From: Vespa crabro
Lineage: Eukaryota > Arthropoda > Insecta > Hymenoptera > Vespidae
Direction: 5' to 3'
Assembly: GCF_910589235.1 (NCBI RefSeq)
Contig: NC_060975.1
Location: 593,501-657,500, forward strand
Length of the DNA: 64,000 bases
In this document: piece after piece, positions 1 to 12,903 of the stretch
Layout: every line of letters starts with the position of its first letter
Numbering within the stretch: position 1 is the stretch's first letter
Program-made: the position numbers and the translations under genes
Notes under the pieces: model-generated
What the model saw: only the letters and a program-made list of their open reading frames with translations
Told to the model about the DNA's origin: nothing
Databases searched by the model: none

Positions 1-300
1 CTTTCCGTGGAGTTGGCTTTACATTAACCTAAGTCATAGCAACTTGCTAGAAAGCTGCACGTTGACTCCTGAGATATACCGCTCCTATAGTCGGGAGATC
101 GTTGAAATCGTTATTTATGTTGCTAATTAGGATATTATCGAAATTGTCTTCGTTCGAAAACGTTTTTACAGGATGGAGGACATTTAAATCGAATTATTGA
201 CTCATCTTTGACGAATTCTATAATTTTCCTTTTATTTTTTAGAGTCTCTTTTGATAATCGAAGAGCTTCCCATGATGATAATCCTAGAGGATTTTTCTTC

Positions 301-321
301 CTCTCTCTCTCTCTCTCTCTC
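301..321. repeat. (CT)n microsatellite
   Basis: About ten perfect CT units. A second CT run lies at 517-541. Confidence 0.95.
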
Positions 322-1178
322 ATTGTTCCCATTTCGATACGGACAAATCCATCGAAGGTTCGAGGAAAAAGAGGGCTCGATCTTTAGTCGCGTAGTAACG
401 ACCATATTTCTCAATAAACAATAAATCAGAGTAGTAAGGTATACCTTCTTGGTCTCTTATAGATCCCATTCCGTCTTTCCTTTTCTTCCATTTACTTTAG
501 CAGAACTATCTCTTTGTCTCTCTCTCTCTCTCTCTCTCTCTAGCTCTCACTACTCTTCCGCCGCCTTCCGAGTCTCCTAGCCCCATTAATCTATGGTTAT
601 CTACGGCGTGTGCCGGATAAGTGCGTCGGAATGAGCCATTTCACCCTTGGGACTTCGAATCCATCCTCCACCCTCGAAAAGTGGAAGGCCGTCCGACTGG
701 AGACTGGCCCTTGGGCATCCTTCTACCCTTCTGATGAGCTGTGCAAAACTTCATCCTTAACGAGCTCGTAACGACGGTTCGTAGCCTATCGAGAAATGAA
801 AATGAAAGTAGTCAGACTATAGTCATTTTATTCACACGGACAATTCTACTTACTCGTTTACGAATTTCTATAACTAAGAATTACGTTAATCCCCCTCCCC
901 TCCCCCCCCCCAAAGAATTATTTTGACATAGAAATAAGAAACAAAAAGAAGCCAATTCAAATACTAGGCTGGAGTATGTTTGAACCTCCCCGGTACAGTG
1001 AATAACGCTCGCAGGTTATCTTTTCACCTTCGACGCTCGTAAGTAAAGTGGAAAAGCCACCCCTGTCGGGTACAACCTAACGAACTAAAGAACAATGTTA
1101 CTTTATATGCGAGCCAGCGACCCTCGGTTTTTCACCCTCCACCTTCCTTCTTCGTTTCCTCCGACGGTAGCTACAACT

Positions 1179-1212
<34 letters not shown>
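1179..1212. repeat. (ACG)n microsatellite
   Basis: About 11 perfect CGA/ACG units. Frames through it read poly-Thr or poly-Arg and are not genes. Confidence 0.95.
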
Positions 1213-2679
1213 AAACCAGAATGAAGAGAAAGAGGAGAGGAAGAGAGAAGGGCAGACTCTTTCCTGCCCTTATCGCCGGAAAAGTTAAGTGGAAGAAAAT
1301 GCGTCGCGAGCGCGACCAAGCCATCGGAGAAAGTTGAAATTGATGCAGTGGACGAGCCCTTGACTCGCACGAGCTTACGTTGAAAGCCACTCTACTTTGT
1401 TGCTACGATACTTTCAAAAAAAAAAGTTGTACGAACGACGTTACCAAGTCGTTTATCGAGGCACGCGATGAAAACGCGCGTCGATAGCGGCTATGCATCT
1501 TCTTTTTTGTGTTCTCTTTTTTCCTCTTCTTCTTTTTTTTTGTTTTTTCTTTCTTTTTTTCGTCCTTGCCTACACTTCCCCTTTAACGAACTATAAATCA
1601 TACTTAAGCGTTTAAGCGTCGAGCTATTAGCGTCATACAGATATCTTATTAATCGATATTACGAACGCGGTTCGTTTAAGAAAAATTCCTTCGCGGCAAA
1701 TTTGAATCTGAGAAGCTCGTATTATTTTTCAAACAATTTTCTTTTTTCTCTCTATGTAATTAAACGAACTACATTTTTACGTCTGATTAGATAAGATCCA
1801 CGTCACACGGAGGAGAAGTCGAGGTAACGTCCTATTATGACAGCTATGAATAGGATAGGCCTTCAAAATGACGTTAGACGTGACAAGAGACATTATATCC
1901 AACAATCTAACTCAGTTTCAGTAGACTAGCTAGCTAGCTAGATAGCTAAAGAGAAAGAGGGAGACCGCAGGTGTATGTCTGTCGCAGACATTGTGTAACT
2001 CAGAAGCCAATGTGTCACCGAGAACTCAGATTGCTCTCCTCAGTTACACCGTGACCTGCCCGAAACAGCCTGCTTAGCTATTGTTGTGTCGTCTAAGAAG
2101 CCGGATCCTCGGGTTAGAATTGTCAAATTCCAATTACGTAGAATCGATTGTTGTATACTTTCATTATATCGCTCTCTTACGTAATCCACCATTGACCAAA
2201 GTTTCATTAATTAATTTATATCAATATAATGTCGTTCAGTGTTTCCATTGTAATCGTGGAAATTATACCGAGGCAGATCTGTAAATTTCATCGTTCTTCG
2301 ATTAACAATGGATATTAAATCACAAAGACAAATAATTAATACGATGTATATATTTTTAAAAATACATAATGTCGATATTGTCAGATGTGTTATCGGAAGT
2401 GATACGAATTTGTTGTGTTGTGAAAAAAATAATTCTTAAAAAAAAAGAAGAAGAAAAAGAAAGAAGATAAAAGCTTAAAAAGTCTCACTCCAACAATGAT
2501 CTAAATATTTCGACGAAGCAGAGACTAGCAGGCACATCGTACGCTATGAAATTCGAGTAATTTTCATTGACAGTAAAAAGCAGCAGGGAGTGATAGCGAT
2601 TCGGTGGAACATTTTAAACGACTATCATTTTATATCGTCGACCTGGACAAATATTCGCGCATTGTTTCGACGGTAGAAT

Positions 2680-2731
2680 GAACGAACGAACGAACGAACG
2701 AACGAACGAACGAACGAACGAACGAATGAAC
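2680..2731. repeat. (GAAC)n tetranucleotide array
   Basis: About 12 CGAA units, with a single T variant near the right end. This is one of four such arrays in the window. Confidence 0.95.
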
Positions 2732-2984
2732 GGTCGGTGTGCGATCGTGACGGAGCACGCCCAGAACCGATTATAAATCGCGAAGGTCGCCGAGCGCGCG
2801 CGTCCGATAAATTGGGATTTTATTATCGTTAATAACCAACCGAAATTATTATCCGTTGATATTTACGCCGAGGCTGACCGTTCGAGCCGTGCTACAACGA
2901 ACCACCCCTCTGATCCATCCTCATCCCTCGCTTCACCTCCTCTTGCAACCCTCCTATAACACGCTGCTGCTATGTGTTCGAAAA

Positions 2985-2988
<4 letters not shown>

Positions 2989-3048
<60 letters not shown>

Positions 3049-3085
3049 CTATCTATCTATCTATCTATCTCTCTCTTTCTTTCTC
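2989..3085. repeat. Compound (CT)n(TA)n(CTAT)n microsatellite
   Basis: CT units pass into TA units, then CTAT units, then CT again. The apparent 202- and 152-aa frames over it are repeat translations. Confidence 0.95.
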
Positions 3086-4763
3086 GTTCACATTTTGCCC
3101 GTTATTTACGCGTCGCGCGCATACGCTTCATACGAACGCTTTTCGCTTCTACGAGGGGCTTACGAATGTTTATTGGCAAAAATTAACGGGCAATTTGTAC
3201 CGGCCGGCATTGTCGCCGGTAATTATTATTTTATCAACGTTCGTGCGATCGAGAACGAGAGAAAGAGAGGGAGGAACGAGCGAGCGAGCGAGAGAAAGAG
3301 AGAGAAAGAAAGAGACCGTTCTCCTCTTTCCTACTCTCTTTCACACCACCGTCGGTCGCTGCCGATGGCACTCTTATTATTTATCGGTTTTGCATTTTGC
3401 ATACCTGTGTACCCGTTCGTTTTCGTTTAGAAATTTGTTGTTTCCTATTATCACTGATAATTAATGCCTTTCTACCGCTCGTATTTTTCATTGTCCTTTC
3501 TTATTTTGCGATCCCTTATAACGTCCCACAAACGTAACATCTAATTAATAGATATATGAATTAGATTTATTTGAAAAAAAAAAGCAAGGAAAGAGAAAAA
3601 CTATTAAAAGGTTGGAAAAGCCTTTGTGTAGATTTTTATAGTATGAATGAATTTTATAACTCATTCATTAACTCTTCGAATTGAAAAAAGAAAAAGTAAA
3701 AGAAAGAAAACAAACGTATCTAAACGATAAAAACTTAATTAAAAATATTATTATTGATATCAGATCAATATAATCGATTGGATAGGGTAGCCATTTATAT
3801 GGTGAACTTTTGATTATAACACGATAATGATCGTAATAGTAAATCTAGGAGGGCAGCGAATAGCCCGCGGGAAATCGTGTTGCTTTCTATAACGATATTT
3901 GCAGGAGCCACGCTGCGCGGCAATTTCGGTATCGTTTTATCGTCGCTAGAACGAACAACGTCGGCGAACGCGAAAGCGTGCGCTTATACCCGGTGTTCGT
4001 GCATGCACGCGCATACGTTTCAGCGCGTTTTCGAGTGGGCTCCTACCATTTCTCTCTTTCTCTATCTCTCTCTTCCTCACTCCCTGTCTATCTATTTCCC
4101 TTTCTCGCATGCATCGGACCAGCCAACGCAGCCGCTTCAGCTAATTTCGTATTTGCTCGATTAATTCTGTGCGTTTAACGGAATTTGATGTTTCGCTAAT
4201 TATTCTATCGTACCTTTGTTGTAGGTCTCATAGGATAGCCGAGGACGATCGTTCCGAGTTCTTTTTTTTTTTTTTCCTTCTTTTTTAACACTCGTATTTT
4301 CAACCAATAACTCTTCGCGATAGAAAAAAAAAAAGAAAAAAAAGAAAAAAAGGTCGATCTGATAATCATATTACGGCGTCAAATGTGCGCCGCTTGTATT
4401 TTCTAAAAAAGGAAACGAAGGAAAATGAAAATATCAGTGTGCAGCACGCATGTACAATCGCCAACTAAAATCTAGTTAGTTTCGTTAACACTTATCGATC
4501 CTCCATCTCTTCTAACTCTTCCTCTTTCTTCCTTCCTCGTGGTAGTCGAAAGCGCGACGATAAAACTGCGAAGGAAATTCAACGTCAGGAAAGACGTATA
4601 CGGGCCCTGGCCTCTCTACTCTAAGAGTTTAAAGCCATGTTTAAGCCGTACGAGGCTTAGACGCGTCTATTCTCTAGCAAGGGCCCTAAACCGGAGATTA
4701 AGCCATCACTTTGCATGAGGGCGCTTCAAAAATCCAAGGCTTATATCTAAGCGATGGCGATGT

Positions 4764-4768
4764 CGACG

Positions 4769-4802
<34 letters not shown>
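4764..4802. repeat. (GAC)n microsatellite
   Basis: Perfect GAC units follow a GTCGAC start; the frame reads poly-Asp. Confidence 0.95.
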
Positions 4803-5064
4803 ACGAAGGACGACGACGAAGAGAATGAGGACGAGGACGACGAGGCTGCCTTTGCTAATGCTGCGTACCGGCCATGAATTAATTCCGACGTTCGCTCCTA
4901 TCGCAGCTTTCCTATTTACGACAGCTACACTTTTTTATACACGTCTCTCCGAGAGAGCCAACGCTTAATCACCCGTCCAGATAGATACGTCCAGAGTTCT
5001 GAGAAACGAATTAGCTTGAAGATTAATGCTCGACGAGATATTTATACCTAGAATCAGATCGATG

Positions 5065-5196
5065 TTTTTCTTTCTTTTTTTTTTTTTTCTTTCTTTTTGC
5101 TTTGCTTTGTTTTTTTTTCTTCTTATTCTTCTTTTCCCCCCTCTCTTCTCTTTCCTTCCTTCCTTCCTTTCTTTCTTTCTTCCTTGTTTTTTATTT
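5065..5196. repeat. T-rich polypyrimidine tract
   Basis: Nearly uninterrupted T and C with TTCC and TTTC sub-repeats; very few purines over about 130 bp. Confidence 0.85.
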
Positions 5197-5445
5197 AGGC
5201 GTACAAGAATACGTGCAACGATTGATCTAGGAAAAATGATGAAAGTTTATGTGGTTGCATAGGGTGGGGAGGGGGGGATATGTATTCTTTTCCAAGTAAA
5301 ACTCTATTTTTTGCGTTGTCCATTCTTTTTATCAATAGTATATTTTAGGACTGGAAGGGTTGTGCGCTAGGATAGGCAGGAAGTACGAAGGGCGTATAGC
5401 AAGCTACCAAACTAAATGGCCCAGCACGTTTTCATCCTCGTGCAC

Positions 5446-5448
<3 letters not shown>

Positions 5449-5493
<45 letters not shown>

Positions 5494-5520
5494 GCATGTA
5501 TATATATATATATATATATA
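5449..5520. repeat. (TA)n microsatellite, interrupted
   Basis: Two TA blocks (5449-5491 and 5499-5520) are separated by TTCGCATG. Confidence 0.95.
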
Positions 5521-5808
5521 GAGCTACGCGTTTACGTGCAACATAGCCAATGATTTATGTATACCGCTAATTACCAGCATGCACTGCACTGTTTTATCCG
5601 GCGATCATAGTTTTATTAGGGCAACCTGTGCATTGCGGTATTGTCAGCGCCAAAAGCACCGGTGGCTAACAACGTACACCGGCTGCAGCGTAAACCTTTG
5701 CTTATGTAAACTCCCATTTCTTTCCGCGGATTTTTTTGAGATTGCAAATTTCTTTGGAAATTCGACGACGAAACAATTTTTAAAGAAGAGAGTAACAAAA
5801 AGAGAGAG

Positions 5809-5810
<2 letters not shown>

Positions 5811-5839
<29 letters not shown>
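5811..5839. repeat. (GA)n microsatellite
   Basis: Perfect GA units; another run of about 20 bp is at 7253-7272. Confidence 0.95.
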
Positions 5840-5842
<3 letters not shown>

Positions 5843-7802
5843 AATAAATTAAAACATAGAAAAATCGTCGAGTGAATTTCTTTGTTTGAAAAACAATTTT
5901 CTACATTCATCGACAGAATTTATTTATTGAAAATTTTTAACGAATGAAAGAATGATAAGTTTGCGATTGCTTGTCCCATGAATATTCATAAGTGTTACGT
6001 GTTTCTATGCATTTTGACATATACATACATAGATACATACATGTGTAGATACGAGATGCGTATCGCGAATCGTTCGAGCGCGAATTTTCATTTATCCCCC
6101 GAAAAGTGCTCGAGCTCGAAACGGCGTATGGTGTATGTGTGCGCGATCGGTGAAGCGAAAATCGAGTGCCTGGGAGAGCATCTTCTTCCCTCCGTTATCA
6201 TCAAGTACCGGACGGATGAAAATTTATACATCATTTTCAAGTGCGGTCGAAACAATTAATGATAGATAGAAATTTATACTACGTTGAGAGTTGCTCGTTC
6301 AAGTCGAGGGGAGTTCTCTTTCCCTCTTTCTCCCTCTCCTTTTTTTCTCTTTCCCTTTCTCTCTAAACGCGTTCAAGCACGAAAACTTCAAAGTGATGTT
6401 TATAATCGAAAATAAATAAATTCTCGCGAGTTATAGATCGATCGTTACGCTTGATTTTCTTCTTTTTTTGTTTTCTTTTTTTTTCTTTTTTTTTTTTTTT
6501 TTAAATCAATTTTTTTCGATAACTACAGATCTAATGGATTCGACGTATAGTATGACGTTCTTCTTTTTTCCCCCGGAATAAAATATTATCATGATTCGTT
6601 AAGGATTTAATTGACAAGTAGATTGCCGATTGAAAACAAATTGAACGATGAAGAATTAAAATAGATCGAACTATCGTATTATGGGTTAAACAACGTTGAA
6701 TTAGAATAATTAAGAATCGATTTTAAAAACGAGTAATCCGAACGACGTATGGAAATATAAATTTTCATCGTGACTTTTATCGATTCTTTTATTAGAGAGG
6801 GAGAGGAATGGGTTACATTTTGGGGGAAAAAAAAGAAAAGAAAAAAGGAAAAAAAAAAAAAAACAGAAAAAATAATTTCGTATCGTTTTCGGTCGCACGC
6901 ATTCGCCTATGTAAGCTGGGCTTTTATCGGCCACCTTCGTGCCGTACGTACGTGCACCCTTTACCGAACCTGTTGCCACTTGACCGCAATGTTCAATTTG
7001 TGTCAGTTCTCGGGTTCGATGAAACTCGAACGGTTTTTGGTTCGCGTTACCGCGTTCGTTCGCAGGCTAAAGCAGTCGCAAAGCACGAGCTCCATTTTAG
7101 CAGCGACAAAGAGTAGCCGAGTTACGCGATCCTACGACTACTACGTATGTACGTTCCCATTTCACTGGTGTAACGTTTAACGATCCGAGCTAAAATTTAT
7201 TTTATTCGGCTGTTCGAACGATATAAGGGTGATCGTAAAAAAAGAAAAAAAAGAGAGAGAGAGAGAGAGAGAAAGGAAAAAACTTGTCGCTAAGAATAAA
7301 TCAAGATGAATTTCAAAACTGATAGATGCAATTGCTTTATTTATATTGGTCACAAGTGTATGTAATAAGATCATCTCTCTCTCTCTCTGCCTTTTTGAGC
7401 CGATCAATTAAGTTTCCATCACATCTTGTGTTAAATTCATTAGGAAAAACAAAGTATCGTAGATATATACGAGCATGATAATATCATCTTTCTCTCTCAC
7501 TTTCTCCCTTTCTGACTCTATACCGTCATATTATTGACAAAGGTGTGTCAATCGTGAGAGTAAAGTAATCGGACGCTGTGCTTTACGTTTATAAACGGAA
7601 TGTTAAAGCTCTCGTTGAAGCGATAGTCTTCGGATATCGTTGAGAAGAAGGGGTTAGAAAGGGGAGGGAGTACTAGGATACGCATATCGTTAGTACTACA
7701 ATAGGGTCTCTGTATACATAGAGAGGCAACAGGATCGTGCGTTGAGCATAGAGGAAAGGGGTTGGCCTCGTCGAAACGCAAGAGGAAAAGGGTGAGGAGA
7801 GT

Positions 7803-7805
<3 letters not shown>

Positions 7806-7871
<66 letters not shown>
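7806..7871. repeat. Long (GA)n microsatellite, 66 bp
   Basis: About 33 perfect GA units, among the longest in the window. It offers many overlapping GAGAG sites for GAGA factor if the host uses one. Confidence 0.97.
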
Positions 7872-7875
<4 letters not shown>

Positions 7876-8675
7876 CGAGAAGGGTAGGAGGGAGGGGTGG
7901 TTGCTGCTGGCAGGTCTATCGCCATCGGAGCCGGCAATGCGAGTCTAGGCTATCCGGTGACAAAGCAGCTTCGGATCGTGCAACGAAGCCTCCTCTTCCC
8001 TCCCGCCCTTCGGCTTTCCTCTTCACCCTACCGTCGGATTATCACCATTGAAAATGGTGCAACTGAAACTCCTACTGTTCGGATGCAGCGGCGCTTGAAC
8101 GCGATACGCGAGCCGACAGAGTCCTGCACCGACAACCGGAAATGAATTCCTTGTTGCGCCGGCCACGAATTTATCGCCGTTTACGAGTTTACCGCCGATT
8201 ACGTTCTTTTCTTCTTTCTTCCTTTTGTTCTTACGTGACGCGTGTGCTGCGAAAGTCGAGATGAGGATATATTACTTTTTATCGTCGTTCGTTCTTACGA
8301 TAATCGACTGTTTTGTACAAATCATTGCATTAGATTCTAAATGATCGAGAGGAATTTATGAGGAGATGAAGAAACGTGTTAATCGATTTTTATAATAAAA
8401 CATGTGCTCGTATACCGTACCTGTTAACGCAATTAACAGGCTAAGAAATGTGCGGAATCATTCTTGTTGAGAGATCGTGGAATTCGCGAGATGAGGACCG
8501 TCGATCGCGGGACTTACCTACGAAGTAAAGTGAACCACCCTCCTAGGGATCGTAACTAAATTGGTGGCAGTATATTACCGGTCGGACTGCCGCATTTAAT
8601 TTGAATATAATCGTGAAAGGAGATCTCAGAAGCTCGGAGGTAACAGGCGACGCGCGCGGGAGTGCGTGACGTTGA

Positions 8676-8750
8676 CCGGAAGTGCTCCCGGGACACCGGA
8701 AACAAAATGGCTGCGCCCTCTCTCTTTCTCTCTCTCTCTCTCTTTCTCTC
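8676..8750. promoter_or_regulatory. ETS / GCCAT / GAGA motif cluster, candidate promoter or Polycomb response element
   Basis: CCGGAAGT at 8676-8683 is an ETS-type motif. A second CCGGAAA begins at 8696. ATGGC at 8707-8711 gives GCCAT, the core of the Pho/YY1 site, on the minus strand. A CT array at 8718-8750 gives GAGAG sites. This combination occurs in insect housekeeping promoters and in Drosophila Polycomb response elements. Function is inferred from motifs only. Confidence 0.25.
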
Positions 8751-8819
8751 GGTGTGTCCTTGCGATCTATCCAAAGGGTATACTCGAGCTTGAAGATTTC
8801 ATAGATGGAACCTACTCGC

Positions 8820-8885
8820 AAATAATGATGATAATAATAGTAATAACAATAATAATGATGATGATTACTATTATTATTATTATTA

Positions 8886-8961
<76 letters not shown>
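8820..8961. repeat. (ATT)n microsatellite, perfect for the last 72 bp
   Basis: An interrupted ATA/ATG/TTA region passes into a pure TTA array from 8890. The poly-Asn and poly-Ile frames here are artefacts. Confidence 0.97.
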
Positions 8962-9988
8962 CGGATAACATTCTGTAGTGTTAAAAGCACCGTACATATT
9001 TTAATGATGAAAATGTAAACGGTGTCTAGGTTTAATTGAACGCGTAACGGTAGGCAGCTATAACGGCGAGTATTTTAACTGAATATTAATCGGCCGACAT
9101 TCGATCAATGTTGTTTGACGTATATTTAAACATTCACGAGCATTATCATAAAGTAACGCGTTGTTAATATATCATATATCGCCCAAGTCCGTGACTCGTA
9201 CTCATATTACGAATATTCATTCTCTGACCGCGTTTTTGGAATATTTCAATAAGCAAATTATTATCGCGAAATATAAAATTAACCTATTTTTTTCTCTCTT
9301 TATTTTCTTCTCGTCGTTTCTTTTTCTTTTCTTTCTTATTTTCTTTTTTGTTTTGTTTTGTTTCTTTTCCCTTATTCTCGAACTATCGCGTTTACTCGGC
9401 TCGTTAAGAGAATTCAATATTAAACAGGCGCATTCGCGTGGCTCGGCTCGGTTCGGTTTCGTTCGGCTCGTTCTACGCGTAAGGCAAGTCGAATGATTTT
9501 CTAGTAATTACGATGCCGGGCGATGATTCGCGTGGGAATATAGCAGAGCATGCCGTTCGATAAGCTCCGCGGAACAATAACAATTAAGCCGGCTGACTCG
9601 TAATGCCAAAATTTAGTATAAGCACGAACAATGGTTTGCCTGTTTCGAAGGGAAGGACGAAAGCTCGCTCGACAATAGCCGAAGCGTACTTTCATAAACA
9701 AAGGAGAGCTTTCGAACTTCTTGGGTAAGATCGTAAGGTGCCTATGAAAGAGGTAGGAAGCTCAAACCAGAGAGAGAGAGAGAGAGAGAGATTCGAATGA
9801 CGAGGCGTTGTTTGTTTTCAACCAACGAAACAATCGAGCCCTTTTTTTTTTTACTCGATAATTACTAATTTAATGAGCGGAGAATTGCTCGCTGCTATAG
9901 TCTTCAAATTGTTTACAACAGAAATTCCGTGTCAAATTCTTCTTCTTTTCTTTCTTTCTTTTTTCTCTCTGTTCTTTTATTTTTTTTT

Positions 9989-9990
<2 letters not shown>

Positions 9991-10034
<44 letters not shown>

Positions 10035-10045
10035 TATATATATAT
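9991..10045. repeat. Poly-T (41 nt) followed by TA repeat
   Basis: T41 at 9991-10031, then TA units. Read on the minus strand it is a poly-A run, but no retrotransposed gene was recognised next to it. Confidence 0.95.
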
Positions 10046-10966
10046 ACATATATATATGCCTATACATTTATACATATATACATATAATATTTTTTTTCGT
10101 TATTCGGCGTACACACCCAGTTTGGATTTATACACGTTGTCGGCGTGTGCTTTTGAAAAATCGATAGTTCAAAACGGTCGACGATAAATCAGTAGGGCTC
10201 GTCGACGAACCACGACATCCGCTTTAAAAGCTCGACGTTCGCGAGACGGGTGTTAAGCGCGCCGAGTCTCTTTTTTCGCGGCTCCGAAATATTAGCCGAA
10301 AATTGAGCCACGATAAAAAAGGGGGGGAGAGAGAGAGAGACAGCAAGATCACTCGACGTCGACGTCATCAAAGTCGTTACGTAGCACGGCATGCATGCTC
10401 GTTAATGGATAAACGGTGCTCGTTTATCGAATAGCTTAAACGAGAAGGAAGGAGAGAAACAAAGTGACAGAAAGAGAAACAACAGAGGAGGGAAGAAAGA
10501 GAGAGAGAGAGAGAGGATGGTGTTAAGGGTCTAAGGGGATGGCGGTGGTGGTAGTGGGCACCCTTAAGAGTTTACGGTATACGACTTGCCTCAGGAGCGT
10601 ATGATTAAACAACTCAGGTGTTTTATGCTCGGTTCGTGTAGATCGCGTGACCCAACGGCCACATCCGTTTCCGCTTTTACGTACACGGTCAACCCGCCGT
10701 CTTCGGAGCCCCCCTTACCAATCCTTTGCCTTAAGGGTTGCACGTTACCATCGGCCACGAAAGAAAGTATACTTTCGACGTATCTCCGAGGCATGATCGC
10801 ACTCGCTCGATACTCGCGTCCTACTACGAGACTCGAGTCTTACCGAGAAATCCATTGCCACTTTTGTATTTTCTATTTTCTTCGAAAGCTTAACACATCT
10901 CACAAGTTATAAATAATGAAAGTGGTTTTTTTTCTCTTCTTTTATTTTTTTTCTCTTTTTTTTTTC

Positions 10967-10992
10967 TTTTTTTTTTTTTTTTTTTTTTTTTT
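10967..10992. repeat. Poly-T tract
   Basis: 26 T within a wider pyrimidine tract starting near 10926. Confidence 0.95.
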
Positions 10993-11425
10993 CCTTTAAA
11001 AAAGAGGGTAAAGGAAATAGTTCGCCTCCGATCTGAAATTTTCCCTTTCGATCGTAAAAACTAAGCCGAACTTTTTTTCTTTTTCTACTGAGCTATGCTT
11101 TTATTACATTTTGTATTTTAGATCGTTTCGATTTGAAACGTTAACTTAAAGTACATACGTCGTACGTAGTTAAATTTCCTTCTAAGTTTGTCATAGTTTC
11201 GATTTTATCCAGACTTTATATGAATCTCGTTAATGTTTTAAGAGAAAAAAAATCTACCACTTAGTTCCCTATTTAGGTCGAACGTTATGAAATGAAAGGT
11301 CAAGGAAATGCCGTAGTTTGACATTTGAGGCACGAAATATCATCCAACCCCTGTCACTCGATCTCTCTCGCTAGTCACTTTTCTAGCTTTCTCTCTCGCG
11401 AACATTTCAAAGTAATTTCATTAAA

Positions 11426-11444
11426 CGAACGACGACGTCGTTCG
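11426..11444. repeat. Short inverted repeat, 8-bp arms
   Basis: CGAACGAC, GAC, GTCGTTCG. It may be a degenerate remnant of the CGAA/ACG microsatellites common in this window. Confidence 0.4.
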
Positions 11445-12903
11445 ATAATATAATCGAGCTTCTACTTCTTCTTTTCCTTTTATATCTACCTATATACTTA
11501 TCTATCAACTTATTTCTTCAATAATTTTTACATTTCTCACTCTTTCGATTTTTATTAATATTTATTTTTCATAATGGCACGTTTTCAAATCGTTCCTCAC
11601 GAGTCACGAAACATTATCGAACAATTAAAGCCGTTTAATTAATCAGTCGGCTAACACAATAACGAGCCACGCCATTCGTATATTTCGACAGGAGCAATAG
11701 CTAATTGCATAATATCTAATAAACCGTAAAGCGGATATTGAGAGAGTAATACGATGATTATACGATGGAGTGTCGTTACGTCCTACCTTTCAAAATATGC
11801 TAACGATTTACGTTGCCCCATGCCGAACATTATCGGGTTTTACTTTTATCTATAATAGTTGCGTCGATACAATAGTCGACCGATAGATTTCGAGTTAGAT
11901 AATGATATTACTTTAGATTCTTTTATCGTATCAAATTGTAAGTTTTTCGTGCTGACTTATCCCTCCTTCCTCTCTCTCTCTCTCTCTCTCTGTGTACTAT
12001 CTCCCCTTTCTCTCCTCCCCATCTTTCTCGCCAAACGTCGAGAGCATTCTCATCGCACACCCTCTCGCCACTGAACTCGCGAGTTTTCCGAGAAATTAGT
12101 CGAGTTGATTTGCATCTGACGTGCACCTCGAGGCACCCACACGTCGCTCGCATAGTTCGAAACTCTGACTTTCCTTTCGCCAAATGTCTCGGCTCTTCCT
12201 ACGGTAACAGGCGTATACTATCGCGTCAATTATTCTCCTCTCCTGACTGTGAAGGGTATGAGAAAGAGACAAAGACACACACGGAGAAAGAGAGAGAGAG
12301 AGAGAGAGACGGAGTCGTCACTGCGAGTTTCCCATTGGGGGAAGATAGCTGATGTTACCCGCAATTAATATCTCTAGAAAATTTATTCTTTTCTGTTTAT
12401 TTTTTTTTTTTCTTCTTCTTTGTACTGTCTTTGGAAGAAATATATAAGAAAGACGAAAGGATCGAAATTTTTTCACTAGCAAATACCATCACATAGCCAA
12501 CCAGGAGGGATGTTGGTGGTTAGAGTTACAGACTTCTGACTTTCATCCCGATTATCTTCAGTCGGCAGATACGAGGTGGAGGTGTTCCAAAGACGTAAGT
12601 CTCGGCACGAAGAACTTTCGGCTTAACTCGCTTGTTGTGAATAAGTAAGCGAAGTGTTGCAAAGTGCTGGGAGAAGTTTTGGAAGAGTGAAGAGGAGAGA
12701 AGAGGAGGTGGTAGCAGCCCGCGCCCCTTCAAACGCGAGTTGGGCCGACTCGAATTAAATTGTTATACGGATGAGCTGCCACGAGGAAAGAGACGTTTTC
12801 TTCCTTGTGCGTGAATCTTTCATTAGCTACTATCTAGCTACTTTGGTTCCACTCGATGAAGGAACGAACGTGTTCGTCGTTGAAAAATTCCTTTATCTCT
12901 TAC

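Larger units (their letters stand above)
1..12903 (-). other. Gene-free stretch downstream of the last visible LMO exon, probably intron
   Basis: No coding exon was recognised on either strand. I specifically looked on the minus strand for the last LMO exon (Phe-Cys-Val-Gly-Asp, then Cys-Glu-Tyr-Asp-Tyr-Glu-Glu) and did not find it. Contents are microsatellites (listed separately), AT-rich unique DNA and poly-T tracts. The donor at 12903-12902 implies the last intron runs through here, so most of this interval is probably intronic, at least 12.9 kb long. Confidence 0.6.

Noticed and set aside
2856..3464. 202-aa plus-strand open frame
   Set aside because: It is driven by a CT/TA/CTAT compound microsatellite (Leu-Ser then Ile-Tyr repeats); no domain is visible in the flanks.
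8543..8971. Poly-Asn protein
   Set aside because: It is a translation of a TTA microsatellite; the same DNA reads poly-Ile in other frames.
9991..10031. Long poly-T as the poly-A tail of a retrocopy
   Set aside because: No retroposed coding sequence or target duplication was seen next to it; homopolymers are common across the window.
10586..10912. Overlapping plus and minus frames of 108 and 67 aa in a repeat-poor patch
   Set aside because: No motif recognised and no splice or start context favours either strand.
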